From positions 62,001 through 126,000 of the forward strand of contig DIGJ01000033.1 of assembly GCA_002419585.1 (NCBI GenBank): a stretch of DNA of 64,000 nucleotides. The letters are read 5' to 3'. Shown piece by piece: positions 22,794-31,463 of the stretch. Below the pieces are notes generated by a model that saw nothing but the letters and a program-made list of their open reading frames with translations, had not been told where the DNA came from and made no database searches. The position numbers were made by a program, and so were the translations under genes. Positions within the stretch are counted from its first letter, which is position 1, and every line of letters begins with the position of its first letter. The stretch is from Lachnoclostridium sp. UBA5725 (GTDB taxonomy: Bacteria > Bacillota > Clostridia > Lachnospirales > Lachnospiraceae).

Positions 22794-24896
22794 ATGTTAA
22801 AAAAATTTATAAAATCTAGTTTATCACTAATAATAGTATGCTCATTGATTTTGACCCCACAAACCTCAATATTTGCTGCTGACGTTCCGGTAGCCAGTGG
22901 TCAGGCCATTGCTTATTCTGTAGATACTTCGGATAGCATTGCTACTGCTGCGCAAAAACGCGCTGATATGCTGACAAACGTATATGGAGTTACCAGTATT
23001 CAATACGCACTGATTCGTGACGGAAAAATTATTCTTACTGGTACTTCCGGATATGACAACAAAGCATCAAAAAAATCACCAACGAATAGCACCATATATG
23101 GCATTGGATCTGTTAGTAAGATTTTTACTACTTTAGCCGTGCTAAAGCTTTGTGATGAAGACAAGGTTGATTTGGATACTCCTGTTGTTACCTACCTGCC
23201 GGAATTCAAAATGGCAGATTCCCGCTATAAAGATATCACCGTTCGTATGCTTCTAAACCATTCCTCCGGTCTGATGGGAAGTACCTTAGGTAATTGCATA
23301 TTACTTGGAGATACCGATACTTCCGTTCATGATAAGTTTCTAAGCACATTAAAAACACAGCGTTTGAAGGCTGACCCAGGCGATTTTAGTGTATACTGTA
23401 ATGATGGATTTACTTTAGCAGAAATCTTAATCGAAAAAGTAAGTGGTATCAGCTTTAGTAAGTTTATCGCGAATAACTTTACCACTCCTCTTGATATGAC
23501 CAATACGAAAACACCTTCGGATTCTTTTAACACTTCAAAAATAGCCGGAATGTATACAGCAGATGGAACAAAGCTACCTTATGAAACGTTATGTGCCTAT
23601 GGTGCTGGCGGAATTTATTCAACTGCAACGGATTTGTGTAAGTTGTCTACCATAATAACGAATCAGAACGACATCTTATCTTCCGAATCCGTAAATTCTA
23701 TGAGAAAAGAGGAGTACAAAAATGGCCAGTGGTATCCAGATGAAGACTCCATTCTTTCCTATGGATTAGGCTGGGACAGTGTAAATACTTATCCATTTAC
23801 TGACTATAATATTACCGCTTTAATGAAGGGTGGAGATTCTCTTTATTATCATTGTGGTCTTACGGTATTACCGGATGAAAACATGGCAGTTGCTGTACTT
23901 TCTTCTGGTGGATCTAGCTCTTATAACGAAATATTTGGTCAAACCATTTTGCTTGATGCATTAAAGGAAAAAGGCTCCATTTCTTCTATCCATGAGGACA
24001 AAACGTTTACAGCACCTACAAAAACAATCATTCCTTCCAATTTAGTTTCCAATGCTGGCTACTATGGTAATTATTCTTCTCCTCTTAAAGTAGAAATCAA
24101 AGCAAGTGGAGACTTAACATTATCCGCTTTGGGGGATGAGTCTAATGCAAAACAACAGTTTGTCTACAGTGGAAATAATCGCTTCTATTCTGAGGATGGT
24201 AGTACTTATCTTTCTTTTGTAGAAAGCAATGGGAATACCTATTTATATACAAGTGGTTACGCTAAGCTGCCAGCCATTGGTCAAACTGCAACATCACTTT
24301 ACTGTGGTCAGAAGCTAAAACCAAATGAAGTCTCAGAAACTGTAAAGCAGGCATGGACAAATTATCTTAACAAAGATTACTATATTGTATCGGAAAAATA
24401 TAGTTCCGCACTTTATGTACAAAGCCTCTTAAAAAGCCGTTTGGAAACGTCCGAAGAACTGCCAAACTACATTGCTTCCAATCCAATTACAGACGAAACC
24501 TCTGCTAATTCCATTCTTCAGATACCAGGAGTATATGGTCGTGACTTAAGGGATTATAAACTTGGGTTAAAAGACGGTATTAAATACATCCAAAGTGGAG
24601 AAAACATTTTAATTTCGGAAGATAATGTTGCTACGCTTTCTACTAAGAAAAGCTCTAACGTTACGGTTCCTAAAACAGGATATGCACAATATTTTAAGAT
24701 TGGTAACCAATCAGCAAATAAAAAGATCCGCGTAACACTTCCTAAAAAGTCTTCTTTCGCGGTATATGATAAAAAGGGTAATTTGGTATTTAGCTCATAC
24801 ATTTCTGGTAAAAATACAGTAAAGCTTCCAAAGAAGGGAACCATTGTATTTGCAGGTTCAAAGAAGGCTGAATTTACTATAAACTATATTTCTTAA
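22794..24896 (+). CDS. Secreted beta-lactamase-family serine hydrolase
   Basis: A 700-residue exported protein of the class C/penicillin-binding-like serine hydrolase family (pfam Beta-lactamase). A signal peptide (about 1-29, cut after FAA) leads into a catalytic domain with S106-V-S-K109 as nucleophile and base, Y201-C-N203, and H353-C-G355 in place of KTG. Such enzymes act as D-amino-acid peptidases, esterases or carboxypeptidases more often than as true beta-lactamases. The C-terminal 300 residues are beta-rich and unrecognised, ending in a small lysine-rich jelly-like domain. The start at 22794 follows AGAGGG; an earlier ATG at 22734 has no site. It is divergent from the BIG2 gene, and a terminator follows. 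Confidence 0.88.
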   Translation: MLKKFIKSSLSLIIVCSLILTPQTSIFAADVPVASGQAIAYSVDTSDSIATAAQKRADMLTNVYGVTSIQYALIRDGKIILTGTSGYDNKASKKSPTNSTIYGIGSVSKIFTTLAVLKLCDEDKVDLDTPVVTYLPEFKMADSRYKDITVRMLLNHSSGLMGSTLGNCILLGDTDTSVHDKFLSTLKTQRLKADPGDFSVYCNDGFTLAEILIEKVSGISFSKFIANNFTTPLDMTNTKTPSDSFNTSKIAGMYTADGTKLPYETLCAYGAGGIYSTATDLCKLSTIITNQNDILSSESVNSMRKEEYKNGQWYPDEDSILSYGLGWDSVNTYPFTDYNITALMKGGDSLYYHCGLTVLPDENMAVAVLSSGGSSSYNEIFGQTILLDALKEKGSISSIHEDKTFTAPTKTIIPSNLVSNAGYYGNYSSPLKVEIKASGDLTLSALGDESNAKQQFVYSGNNRFYSEDGSTYLSFVESNGNTYLYTSGYAKLPAIGQTATSLYCGQKLKPNEVSETVKQAWTNYLNKDYYIVSEKYSSALYVQSLLKSRLETSEELPNYIASNPITDETSANSILQIPGVYGRDLRDYKLGLKDGIKYIQSGENILISEDNVATLSTKKSSNVTVPKTGYAQYFKIGNQSANKKIRVTLPKKSSFAVYDKKGNLVFSSYISGKNTVKLPKKGTIVFAGSKKAEFTINYIS

Positions 24897-24910
24897 AAAA
24901 ATAAAGGTAA

Positions 24911-24953
24911 AAGCTTGTTGTATGATTGTTTTCCTCTACAACAAGCTTTTTTT
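24911..24953 (+). terminator. Terminator of the serine hydrolase gene
   Basis: The perfect 12-bp stem AAGCTTGTTGTA/TACAACAAGCTT (24911-24922 and 24937-24948) is followed by five T residues. Confidence 0.9.
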
Positions 24954-25058
24954 ATCTGAACATGCAAATTCAAAAGATTCATTAACCAATACTCGATAGC
25001 ATATTCTAATTCTATATTTCTAACATATAATAAAAGTAATAAACTTTTGAGGATATAT

Positions 25059-26360
25059 ATGATCATCCATGTTGTCCAACCAGGAGAAACACTTCAAACG
25101 ATTTCAGAATTATATAACATGCCAACCGAACGGTTGATTCAAGATAATGGCATTACAAATCCAATGAATTTAGCAATAGGGCAGACTATAGTCATTGTTT
25201 ATCCAAAAACCACCTATGTAATACAAGATGGAGATACCTTATATGGTATTGCAGAGAAATTTGGCGTATCACCAATACAATTATTGCGAAATAATCCCTT
25301 TCTTTCTGACAAAGAATATATCTATCCAGGAGAAATTATTGTTATCAGCTATGAGGATTCAAAAAAAAGAAATATTGTTACTAGTGGCTATGCTTACCCA
25401 TTTATTGATAAAAATATTTTAAAGAAAACACTTCCCTATCTAACGTATTTAACCGTATTTAATTACAGAGTTACCAGAGATGGAGAACTAATAAACATTG
25501 ATGATGAGGAAATCATTCAATTAACAAAAGAATACGGGGTAGCCCCCATGATGTTAATATCCACATTGACGGATGCTGGAGTAGCAGACCCTCAAGTTTC
25601 CAATAATGTCCTCCATAGCCTTGAATTGCAAGATATACTTTTTAAAAATGTAATTGAAAAATTAAAAGAAAAGGGATATTACGGTCTTAATATCTACTCA
25701 CAATTTCTAACCGAAGAAAACAGGCCTCTTGTTGAACGGTATATATCTAGATTTTCTAAAATCTTACACGAAGAAGGTTTTCGTGTAATACTAACTCTTT
25801 CACCAATTACACATTTTGAAACTACTCCAATTGAACTTGAAAAAGTAGATTATACTGTTTTAGGACAGAATGTAGACGGCATTCTATTTTTAGACTATAA
25901 GTGGGTTTTTACTTATGGACCTCCGGCTTCTGTCACGCCTGTTAACGTTATTAAAAAACTACTAGATTACGCGGTTACTATTGTACCTCAAGATAAGTTG
26001 TTTTTAGGTTTTTCAGTTATGGGTTACGATTGGCTGCTTCCTTATATTCCAGGTGAAAGTAAGGCAACTGTTATAACAACTGAAATATCGATTGATATTG
26101 CAAGTTATAAAGGTATTCCAATCAAATATAACGAGATTTCTCAAGCCCCTTATTTTTTCTATACACAAAATGAAGAAGATTTGCACATTGTATGGTTTAA
26201 GGATGCGAGAAGTATTAATGCAATCATGGGATTGGTAACTGATTATAAGCTCAAAGGGACATCCATATGGAATATTATGTACTATTTTCCTCAGATGTGG
26301 TTTGTAATTAATACGCAATATGAAATTGATCGAGTTACGGATTTTACCCCTATATCCTGA
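25059..26360 (+). CDS. LysM-GH18 protein (spore cortex-lytic/YaaH-like) lacking catalytic acids
   Basis: A 433-residue protein with two N-terminal LysM domains (about 1-48, VVQPGETLQTISELYNM; about 52-97, YVIQDGDTLYGIAEKFGV) that bind N-acetylglucosamine polymers, then a GH18-type TIM barrel as in SleL/YaaH spore proteins. The strand that should carry DGxxxDxE reads YYGLNIYSQFL (207-217): the aspartate and catalytic glutamate are replaced by Tyr and Gln. There is no signal peptide, as in SleL-like proteins loaded onto forespore coats. The start at 25059 follows GAGG; an ATG four codons earlier has no site. It may be a binding protein rather than a hydrolase. Confidence 0.85.
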   Translation: MIIHVVQPGETLQTISELYNMPTERLIQDNGITNPMNLAIGQTIVIVYPKTTYVIQDGDTLYGIAEKFGVSPIQLLRNNPFLSDKEYIYPGEIIVISYEDSKKRNIVTSGYAYPFIDKNILKKTLPYLTYLTVFNYRVTRDGELINIDDEEIIQLTKEYGVAPMMLISTLTDAGVADPQVSNNVLHSLELQDILFKNVIEKLKEKGYYGLNIYSQFLTEENRPLVERYISRFSKILHEEGFRVILTLSPITHFETTPIELEKVDYTVLGQNVDGILFLDYKWVFTYGPPASVTPVNVIKKLLDYAVTIVPQDKLFLGFSVMGYDWLLPYIPGESKATVITTEISIDIASYKGIPIKYNEISQAPYFFYTQNEEDLHIVWFKDARSINAIMGLVTDYKLKGTSIWNIMYYFPQMWFVINTQYEIDRVTDFTPIS

Positions 26361-26370
26361 CATAAAAAAA

Positions 26371-26400
26371 AGCAAGTTGCCATATGGCAGCTTGTTTTGT
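26371..26400. terminator. Bidirectional terminator between the GH18 gene and tRNA-Lys
   Basis: The stem CAAGTTGCC/GGCAGCTTG closes a 4-base loop (26373-26392). On the plus strand it is followed by TTTTGTT and on the minus strand by eight T residues, so it can end both the LysM-GH18 transcript and the tRNA transcript. Confidence 0.85.
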
Positions 26401-26463
26401 TATTTAAACGAACAAAAAGCCCCTACCCAGCTACCCTTTTGTAGCCAAACAAGGACCTTGAAG

Positions 26464-26536
26464 TGCGCCTCCAGGGGTTCGAACCCTGGACACCCTGATT
26501 AAGAGTCAGGTGCTCTACCAACTGAGCTAGAAGCGC
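26464..26536 (-). tRNA. tRNA-Lys (anticodon CUU)
   Basis: A complete 73-nt cloverleaf on the minus strand: acceptor GCGCTTC/GAGGCGC, D-arm GCTC/GAGC, anticodon loop CTCTTAA reading CUU, T-arm CAGGG/CCCTG with the loop TTCGAAC, discriminator A. CCA is not encoded. It has its own promoter and a terminator. Confidence 0.96.
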
Positions 26537-26561
26537 ATTGCATTTTTCCAACGCAAGACTT

Positions 26562-26590
26562 ATTATATCTCATGCTTTTTCAAAATGCAA
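26562..26590 (-). promoter_or_regulatory. Promoter of tRNA-Lys
   Basis: On the minus strand TTGCAT (26585-26590) and TATAAT (26562-26567) are 17 bases apart, and the -10 lies 26 bases upstream of the mature tRNA 5' end. Confidence 0.75.
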
Positions 26591-26610
26591 GTCCTTTTTG
26601 TATTTTTTTA

Positions 26611-26928
26611 CTACTTATTTGTCTCTATTTTACCTTCTATTTGATTTTTTGATACCGCACCAATTATGGTATCTACTACCGCTCCATTTTTAAGGAAAAG
26701 TATGGTTGGTATGGACATAACGCGATATTTTTGAGCCGTCGCAGGGTTATCATCGACATTTAGCTTTCCGATTTTTACGCTACCATTGTATTCATTTGCT
26801 AATTCTTCGATGATAGGTGCCATCATTTTACATGGTCCACACCAGTCTGCATAAAAATCTACGATTACCAAATTCTTAGATTCTAGCGCTTCTTGATTAA
26901 AGTTTTCGTCTGTAAATTTAAATTCCAT
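26611..26928 (-). CDS. trxA: Thioredoxin
   Basis: A 105-residue thioredoxin with the redox motif WCGPC (C30, C33), the cis-proline in SIPTILF and a normal thioredoxin length. It reduces protein disulfides, with thioredoxin reductase as donor. The start at 26926-26928 is preferred because AGGAGG lies eight bases upstream; an ATG two codons earlier is too close to that site. The gene begins two bases after the stop of a 46-codon reading frame, and both follow trmB on the same strand. Confidence 0.95.
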   Translation of the reverse strand: MEFKFTDENFNQEALESKNLVIVDFYADWCGPCKMMAPIIEELANEYNGSVKIGKLNVDDNPATAQKYRVMSIPTILFLKNGAVVDTIIGAVSKNQIEGKIETNK

Positions 26929-26930
26929 GT

Positions 26931-27071
26931 TCATTTCCTCCTTTTTTGTTTGGCAGATAAAACATTGGAAACTTCATCCCATGAATGTTTCATTTGCAAA
27001 GCACGTTTATCCAGTTTCTTATTATGTGATAATGAACGAGCTATTATTTCCTTAATGGTTGCACTCATCAT
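26931..27071 (-). CDS. Possible small basic protein upstream of trxA
   Basis: A 46-codon frame from ATG at 27069-27071 to TGA at 26931-26933 encodes MMSATIKEIIARSLSHNK, then a helical, lysine-rich sequence ending AKQKRRK. It exactly fills the gap between trmB and trxA, and its stop codon overlaps the thioredoxin ribosome-binding region, the geometry of a coupled gene. The upstream AGAGAG is a weak ribosome site. No family is recognised and no membrane segment is present. It could be a real small protein or a chance frame. Confidence 0.4.
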   Translation of the reverse strand: MMSATIKEIIARSLSHNKKLDKRALQMKHSWDEVSNVLSAKQKRRK

Positions 27072-27142
27072 TAAACTCTCTTTCACATCTTTTCTATAGT
27101 ATATGTATTTTTTATAACATTAACAGTAACTTAGTCACATTT

Positions 27143-27781
27143 TTATCGACTCGCAACCAAACGATTGATTGCCTTTCCTTCATTAGAAAACTTTTCTTCA
27201 TATTCCGTCATAATATTTCCTTCCATATACTCACTGTGATGGAGGTCATAAGTAAAATTATCCACATTCCATTTTGCTTCTTTTACTTCTTCTAATGAAA
27301 AATCAAACAATTCACGGTTGTCTGTTTTAAATATAATCTTACCTTTTTTATCAAGGATTTTGTCATATCGCTCAAAGTATTGTCTTGAAGTTAGTCTTCT
27401 CTTCGCGTGTCGGTCTTTTGGCCATGGATCTGAAAAATTAAGATAAATTTGTTTTATTTCTTCCTTATCAAATACCTCATTAATTTCTTCTGCATTCATA
27501 CAAATAAATGTAAGGTTATCTAACTTCATATCTTCCATTTTTTCAAGTGCTCGAATCAAAACACTTTGAAATTTTTCGATTCCGATATAATTAATCTGCG
27601 GATTTTGAAGTGCTAAGGCCGTAATAAAATTACCTTTTCCCATACCGATTTCTATGTAAATTGGATGATCATTGCCAAATACCTCCATCCATTTACCTTT
27701 GTGCTCTTTCGCATTTTTAATGACCAAACTACTTTCTGCAATTTTTTCGTTCGCACCTGGTATATTTCTTAGTCGCATCAT
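27143..27781 (-). CDS. trmB: tRNA (guanine-N7)-methyltransferase
   Basis: TrmB methylates G46 in the tRNA variable loop using S-adenosylmethionine. The 212-residue protein has the SAM-binding start IYIEIGMGKGNFI, the family motif YLNFSDPWPKDRHAKRRL and the C-terminal FKTDNRELFDFSLE, all diagnostic. The length matches the family at about 210-220. Likely first gene of a short minus-strand unit with the small frame and trxA. It faces away from the V-ATPase operon, from which it is separated by 360 bases. Confidence 0.96.
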   Translation of the reverse strand: MMRLRNIPGANEKIAESSLVIKNAKEHKGKWMEVFGNDHPIYIEIGMGKGNFITALALQNPQINYIGIEKFQSVLIRALEKMEDMKLDNLTFICMNAEEINEVFDKEEIKQIYLNFSDPWPKDRHAKRRLTSRQYFERYDKILDKKGKIIFKTDNRELFDFSLEEVKEAKWNVDNFTYDLHHSEYMEGNIMTEYEEKFSNEGKAINRLVASR

Positions 27782-28141
27782 TTTCTCCTTTTTCTTTCAA
27801 GTACTTTTTCCCTATAATTATATCGTATATCGTCTTTTTATTCCACCGTCAATTATAAATCTTCTTGTTATATGGACAATAATCCCATGCATAAGAATTG
27901 GATTATAAGTTCATAAATTAAAATGTATACAATTAATAAGTTGTTTTATACACAATCATTTACAAATTAATTTATTTACAATATTTTTTATGCACATTCT
28001 ACAATTTTTCTATTTTTAAACTCGTTTTTTAGTTGCAATTTTGCTCTTTCAATTTTTTTCAAAAGGAGTATTATGTTAATAGCAATGAGAAAATTGCGTA
28101 AAATATTATATTTTTAACAATATAGAAAGGGGTTATGAAGC
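27782..28141. other. 360-base intergenic region between trmB and the V-ATPase operon
   Basis: A very AT-rich stretch between divergent genes. It must hold the trmB and V-ATPase promoters, but many AT-rich -10-like sequences make assignment unreliable. It also holds a 14-codon frame with a good ribosome site (28073-28117) and a long-range inverted repeat, GCAATTTT (28035-28042) with AAAATTGC (28090-28097). No tRNA, riboswitch or other RNA is recognised. Confidence 0.5.
28073..28117 (+). CDS. Possible 14-codon leader peptide of the V-ATPase operon
   Basis: AAAAGGAG followed four bases later by ATG opens a frame MLIAMRKLRKILYF ending in TAA, 24 bases before the first V-ATPase gene. Its ribosome site and start lie in the loop of the GCAATTTT/AAAATTGC inverted repeat. 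No homologue is known to me. It is either a leader peptide or chance. Confidence 0.3.
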   Translation: MLIAMRKLRKILYF

Positions 28142-28462
28142 ATGGAAAAAGTTGTTAATATTTTAAATGATTTAAATGATATAGATGAAAAAGCAACGGC
28201 GATTGTTGACCATACCTCCATAGAGAAAAAGGAACTCTACAAACAGTTGTCAGAAGATATCCATAAACTAGATGAAGAAATTTCAAAAGGCACGGAAAAG
28301 AAATTGGACGTTATCCGTGAAAAAATGAATTTCGAAATTGGAGAAGCTAAAAAAAGGCTTCTTGCTTCTTTTGAACAGGAAATGAGCAAAATTGAATCTG
28401 ATTATAAAAAGAATCATGATACTTATGTTGATACTGTCTTCCAAAAAATAATCAATCAATAG
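28142..28462 (+). CDS. V-type ATPase G/H-like peripheral stalk subunit
   Basis: A 106-residue, almost entirely helical, charged protein (DEEISKGTEKKLDVIREKMN, then EIGEAKKRLLASFEQEMSK) of the coiled-coil kind that pairs with subunit E to form the peripheral stalks of V/A-type ATPases (AhaH/NtpF-like). It is the first gene of the nine-gene operon, 12 bases before subunit C, where this subunit is often placed. Sequence conservation in this subunit is low, so the call relies on its size, coiled coil and position. The ribosome site AAAGGGG precedes ATG. Confidence 0.8.
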   Translation: MEKVVNILNDLNDIDEKATAIVDHTSIEKKELYKQLSEDIHKLDEEISKGTEKKLDVIREKMNFEIGEAKKRLLASFEQEMSKIESDYKKNHDTYVDTVFQKIINQ

Positions 28463-28474
28463 GAGAGTGATACA

Positions 28475-29524
28475 ATGTTAATCGACCTATTAACCTACAG
28501 CGGTATTGTTACAAAAACAAAAGCGATGGAAGCACGGTTAATTACAACGAAGGATTATGAAGATTTATCAAATCTTACTTCAGTAACAGATTTTATCAAT
28601 TTTTTAAAAACACAGCCTGCTTATCAACGTTTATTTGCAAACTGTGATGAAAGACTACTTCACCGAAATGAGATTGAACATATACTGACAAATTCACTAT
28701 ATCTTGAATATGCAAAATTATTTCGTTTTGCAAACATAAAACAGCGTAAGGCTTTAGAACCTATTTTCTTTCGATATGAAGTAAATATACTAAAAGCATG
28801 TCTTCAAAACGTTTTTGCGAGTGAAGGCGCCACCCGTTATGATTTGTCTGTGTTTGAACCTTTTTTTGCAAAGCATTCCGTATTGAACATCCATAATCTT
28901 TCAGGATCTTTATCACTGGATGAGTTTATCAATCATCTAAAGGGTACAAGATATTATGATTTCTTTCATAAGATACAGCAAAACGCAGATGCTACTCTTT
29001 ATGATTATGAAGTTCAGTTGGATATTTATTATTTCATGAGTGTATGGAAAAACAAAAAACAATATTCAAAATCAAGTGATTTAAATGCTTTGACTGATAT
29101 TATCGGAAAAAAAATTGATTATCTGAACATAATGTGGATATATCGTTCAAAAAAATATTATGATGTGGATTCATCTCATATCTATTCCTATATCATACCA
29201 ATACATTACAAATTGTCATCAGAACAGTTGATGAGTCTAATTGAAGCCGGAAGTTTAGAAGAATTAGTTACTATATTGGGGACAACTTATTATCATGCAG
29301 AAGATGTGGATGTAAAGAGCGAACATTTTTCCGTGGAAAATTTATATCAAGAAAATCTAATGACGCTCTATCGTAGTAACCGACAAAAATATCCGGTTTC
29401 TATGTGCACCATTTTCAATTTTCTTTTTATGAAGGAGTTGGAAATTGACCGTCTTACCACTGCACTTGAGTGCATTCGATACGGTCTGGATTCTTCGTAT
29501 GCACTAAAATACATTCTTAAGTAG
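28475..29524 (+). CDS. ntpC: V-type ATPase subunit C (d-type, central stalk cap)
   Basis: Subunit C/d links the membrane rotor ring to the central stalk. The 349 residues have the family's all-helical three-lobed pattern (LNIMWIYRSKKYYDV, YIIPIHYKLS) and expected length. The gene sits between the G/H-like subunit and subunit I in the usual bacterial V-ATPase order, preceded by GGAG and 14 bases before subunit I. Confidence 0.9.
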   Translation: MLIDLLTYSGIVTKTKAMEARLITTKDYEDLSNLTSVTDFINFLKTQPAYQRLFANCDERLLHRNEIEHILTNSLYLEYAKLFRFANIKQRKALEPIFFRYEVNILKACLQNVFASEGATRYDLSVFEPFFAKHSVLNIHNLSGSLSLDEFINHLKGTRYYDFFHKIQQNADATLYDYEVQLDIYYFMSVWKNKKQYSKSSDLNALTDIIGKKIDYLNIMWIYRSKKYYDVDSSHIYSYIIPIHYKLSSEQLMSLIEAGSLEELVTILGTTYYHAEDVDVKSEHFSVENLYQENLMTLYRSNRQKYPVSMCTIFNFLFMKELEIDRLTTALECIRYGLDSSYALKYILK

Positions 29525-29538
29525 GGGGAGGCACAGCA

Positions 29539-31449
29539 TTGATTGAAAAAATGAAATATCTCAACATTACTGGTCCAAAAGAAGATATTGACCGTGTTGT
29601 AGATACTTATTTAAATAAGTACGAAATACATTTAGAAAATGCTCTCACGGAACTTGGCGAAAGTCCGGAAATAAAGCCATTTTCAGAAGCCAATCCATAT
29701 AAGGATATTCTTAACAAAGCGCATATTTTATGTGATGAGTTGGATAATGAACTTATATGTGAAGAGAACGATATGAGTGTTTCAAAAGCAACCGAAATTG
29801 TGAATCGCGCTTATTCTAAAATGAATGAAATGAGTGAATTAAGGCATGATGTAAAAGAAAACCAAAAGCACTTAACCACTTTAATCAGCCAGATTGAGCC
29901 CTTTCGAGTCCTTAATTTCGATTTGGCAAAAATTCAACATTTCAAATTTATCAAATTCCGCTTTGGCCGAATTTCTCCAGAATACTATAATAAATTTACA
30001 CGCCATGTCTACAACAATCTGGATACTGTTTTTTATGAATGTGAACGAACACCTGATTTCATTTATGGAATATATTTTACTCCTGAAACTTTGTCAGACC
30101 AGGTTGATGCAGTTTACTCATTTCTCCATTTTGAGCGAATCGCTTTGGCAGAAGAATTTAGTGGTACTCCAGAAGAAATCTACCAGTCTCTGAAAAAAGA
30201 AAAACATGCGGTAAGCGCAAAAAACAAAGAATTAAAAACTGATATTAAAACTATGCTCAATGAGCAGGGTGCCAAACTTATGCTAGCCGCTAAAACGTTG
30301 CAGCGTGTTTCTGATAATTTTGATATCCGAAAAATGGCTGCTTGCACCGCTGATTCAAATACATATCAAGTATTTTACATACTGTGTGGTTGGATGAGTG
30401 TTAAAGATACAAAATCATTTATTAAAGAAATATCTAATGATCCTAAGATTTATTGTGTGAAACAAAACGGTAGAGAACAAGGTACAACAAAACCACCAAC
30501 CAAACTTCATAATCCGAAGTTCTTCCAACCATTCGAAATGTTCATTAAGATGTATGGACTTCCCGCCTACAATGAAATGGACCCGACAATTTTTGTAGCA
30601 CTGACTTATACTTTACTATTTGGAATTATGTTTGGTGATATTGGTCAAGGGTTATGCCTTATTGTCGGTGGTTTGTTATTTTATAAAATTAAACATATAA
30701 ACCTAGCAGGTATTGTATCGGTTGCCGGCGTCTGGTCGACAATATTTGGATTTATGTATGGAAGTTTTTTTGGTTTTGAAGAAATATTTCCCGCTATCTG
30801 GCGAAGGCCTATGGATAATATCATGAACACCTTAATAACTGCAGTAATTTTTGGTGTTATGCTTATATTGGTTGCTATGCTTCTCAACATTATTAATGCA
30901 ATCCGAGCACATGATATCGGGCGTTTACTATTTGATTCTAGTGGTATTGCAGGATTGATTGTTTACGGCGGTGTAGCTGCTTGTGTTGGATTTTATTTCT
31001 TAGGTTATAAACTTCCCGCTACAATTATTCTGGTAATTCTCTTCGGAGTACCGCTTTTATGTATTATGTTAAAAGAACCATTAAGCAATTTTATAGAAAA
31101 GAAAAAGCACATTTTTCCCTCTGGTGGAAAAGCAATGTTTTTTATTGAAGCTTCTGTTGAGTTGTTTGATGTTGTATTAAGTTATGCAACGAATACGATT
31201 TCTTTTGTCCGTGTTGGTGCATTTGCGTTAAGCCATGCTGGTATGATGGGCGTTGTTCTTTCACTTGCAGGTATTGAAAATGGACATGCGAATCTAATTG
31301 TTATTATTCTAGGAAACATTTTGGTAGCCGGACTGGAAGGATTGATCGTTGGTATCCAAGTATTAAGACTTGAGTATTACGAAATGTTCAGCCGTTTCTA
31401 TAAAGGTACAGGACGAGAATTTCGTCCATTTAAAACAGTTAAAAAATAA
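29539..31449 (+). CDS. ntpI: V-type ATPase subunit I (a-type, membrane stator)
   Basis: The 636-residue stator contains a cytoplasmic N-terminal half (about 1-340) with coiled coils that hold the peripheral stalks, and a C-terminal half with about seven membrane helices (from FVALTYTLLFGIMFGDIGQG onward). The near-C-terminal NTISFVRVGAFALSHAGMM helix carries the arginine (in SFVRV) that faces the rotor carboxylate. Translation starts at TTG (29539), eight bases after the strong GGGGGAGG; the next ATG, four codons on, is the only alternative. It lies between subunits C and K. Confidence 0.94.
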   Translation: MIEKMKYLNITGPKEDIDRVVDTYLNKYEIHLENALTELGESPEIKPFSEANPYKDILNKAHILCDELDNELICEENDMSVSKATEIVNRAYSKMNEMSELRHDVKENQKHLTTLISQIEPFRVLNFDLAKIQHFKFIKFRFGRISPEYYNKFTRHVYNNLDTVFYECERTPDFIYGIYFTPETLSDQVDAVYSFLHFERIALAEEFSGTPEEIYQSLKKEKHAVSAKNKELKTDIKTMLNEQGAKLMLAAKTLQRVSDNFDIRKMAACTADSNTYQVFYILCGWMSVKDTKSFIKEISNDPKIYCVKQNGREQGTTKPPTKLHNPKFFQPFEMFIKMYGLPAYNEMDPTIFVALTYTLLFGIMFGDIGQGLCLIVGGLLFYKIKHINLAGIVSVAGVWSTIFGFMYGSFFGFEEIFPAIWRRPMDNIMNTLITAVIFGVMLILVAMLLNIINAIRAHDIGRLLFDSSGIAGLIVYGGVAACVGFYFLGYKLPATIILVILFGVPLLCIMLKEPLSNFIEKKKHIFPSGGKAMFFIEASVELFDVVLSYATNTISFVRVGAFALSHAGMMGVVLSLAGIENGHANLIVIILGNILVAGLEGLIVGIQVLRLEYYEMFSRFYKGTGREFRPFKTVKK

Positions 31450-31463
31450 GGAGGATTTATATT

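Noticed and set aside
26464..26536. tRNA-Lys as an integration site for a mobile element
   Set aside because: No integrase, phage genes or duplicated 3' tRNA end were seen nearby; the flanks are an ordinary terminator and a promoter.
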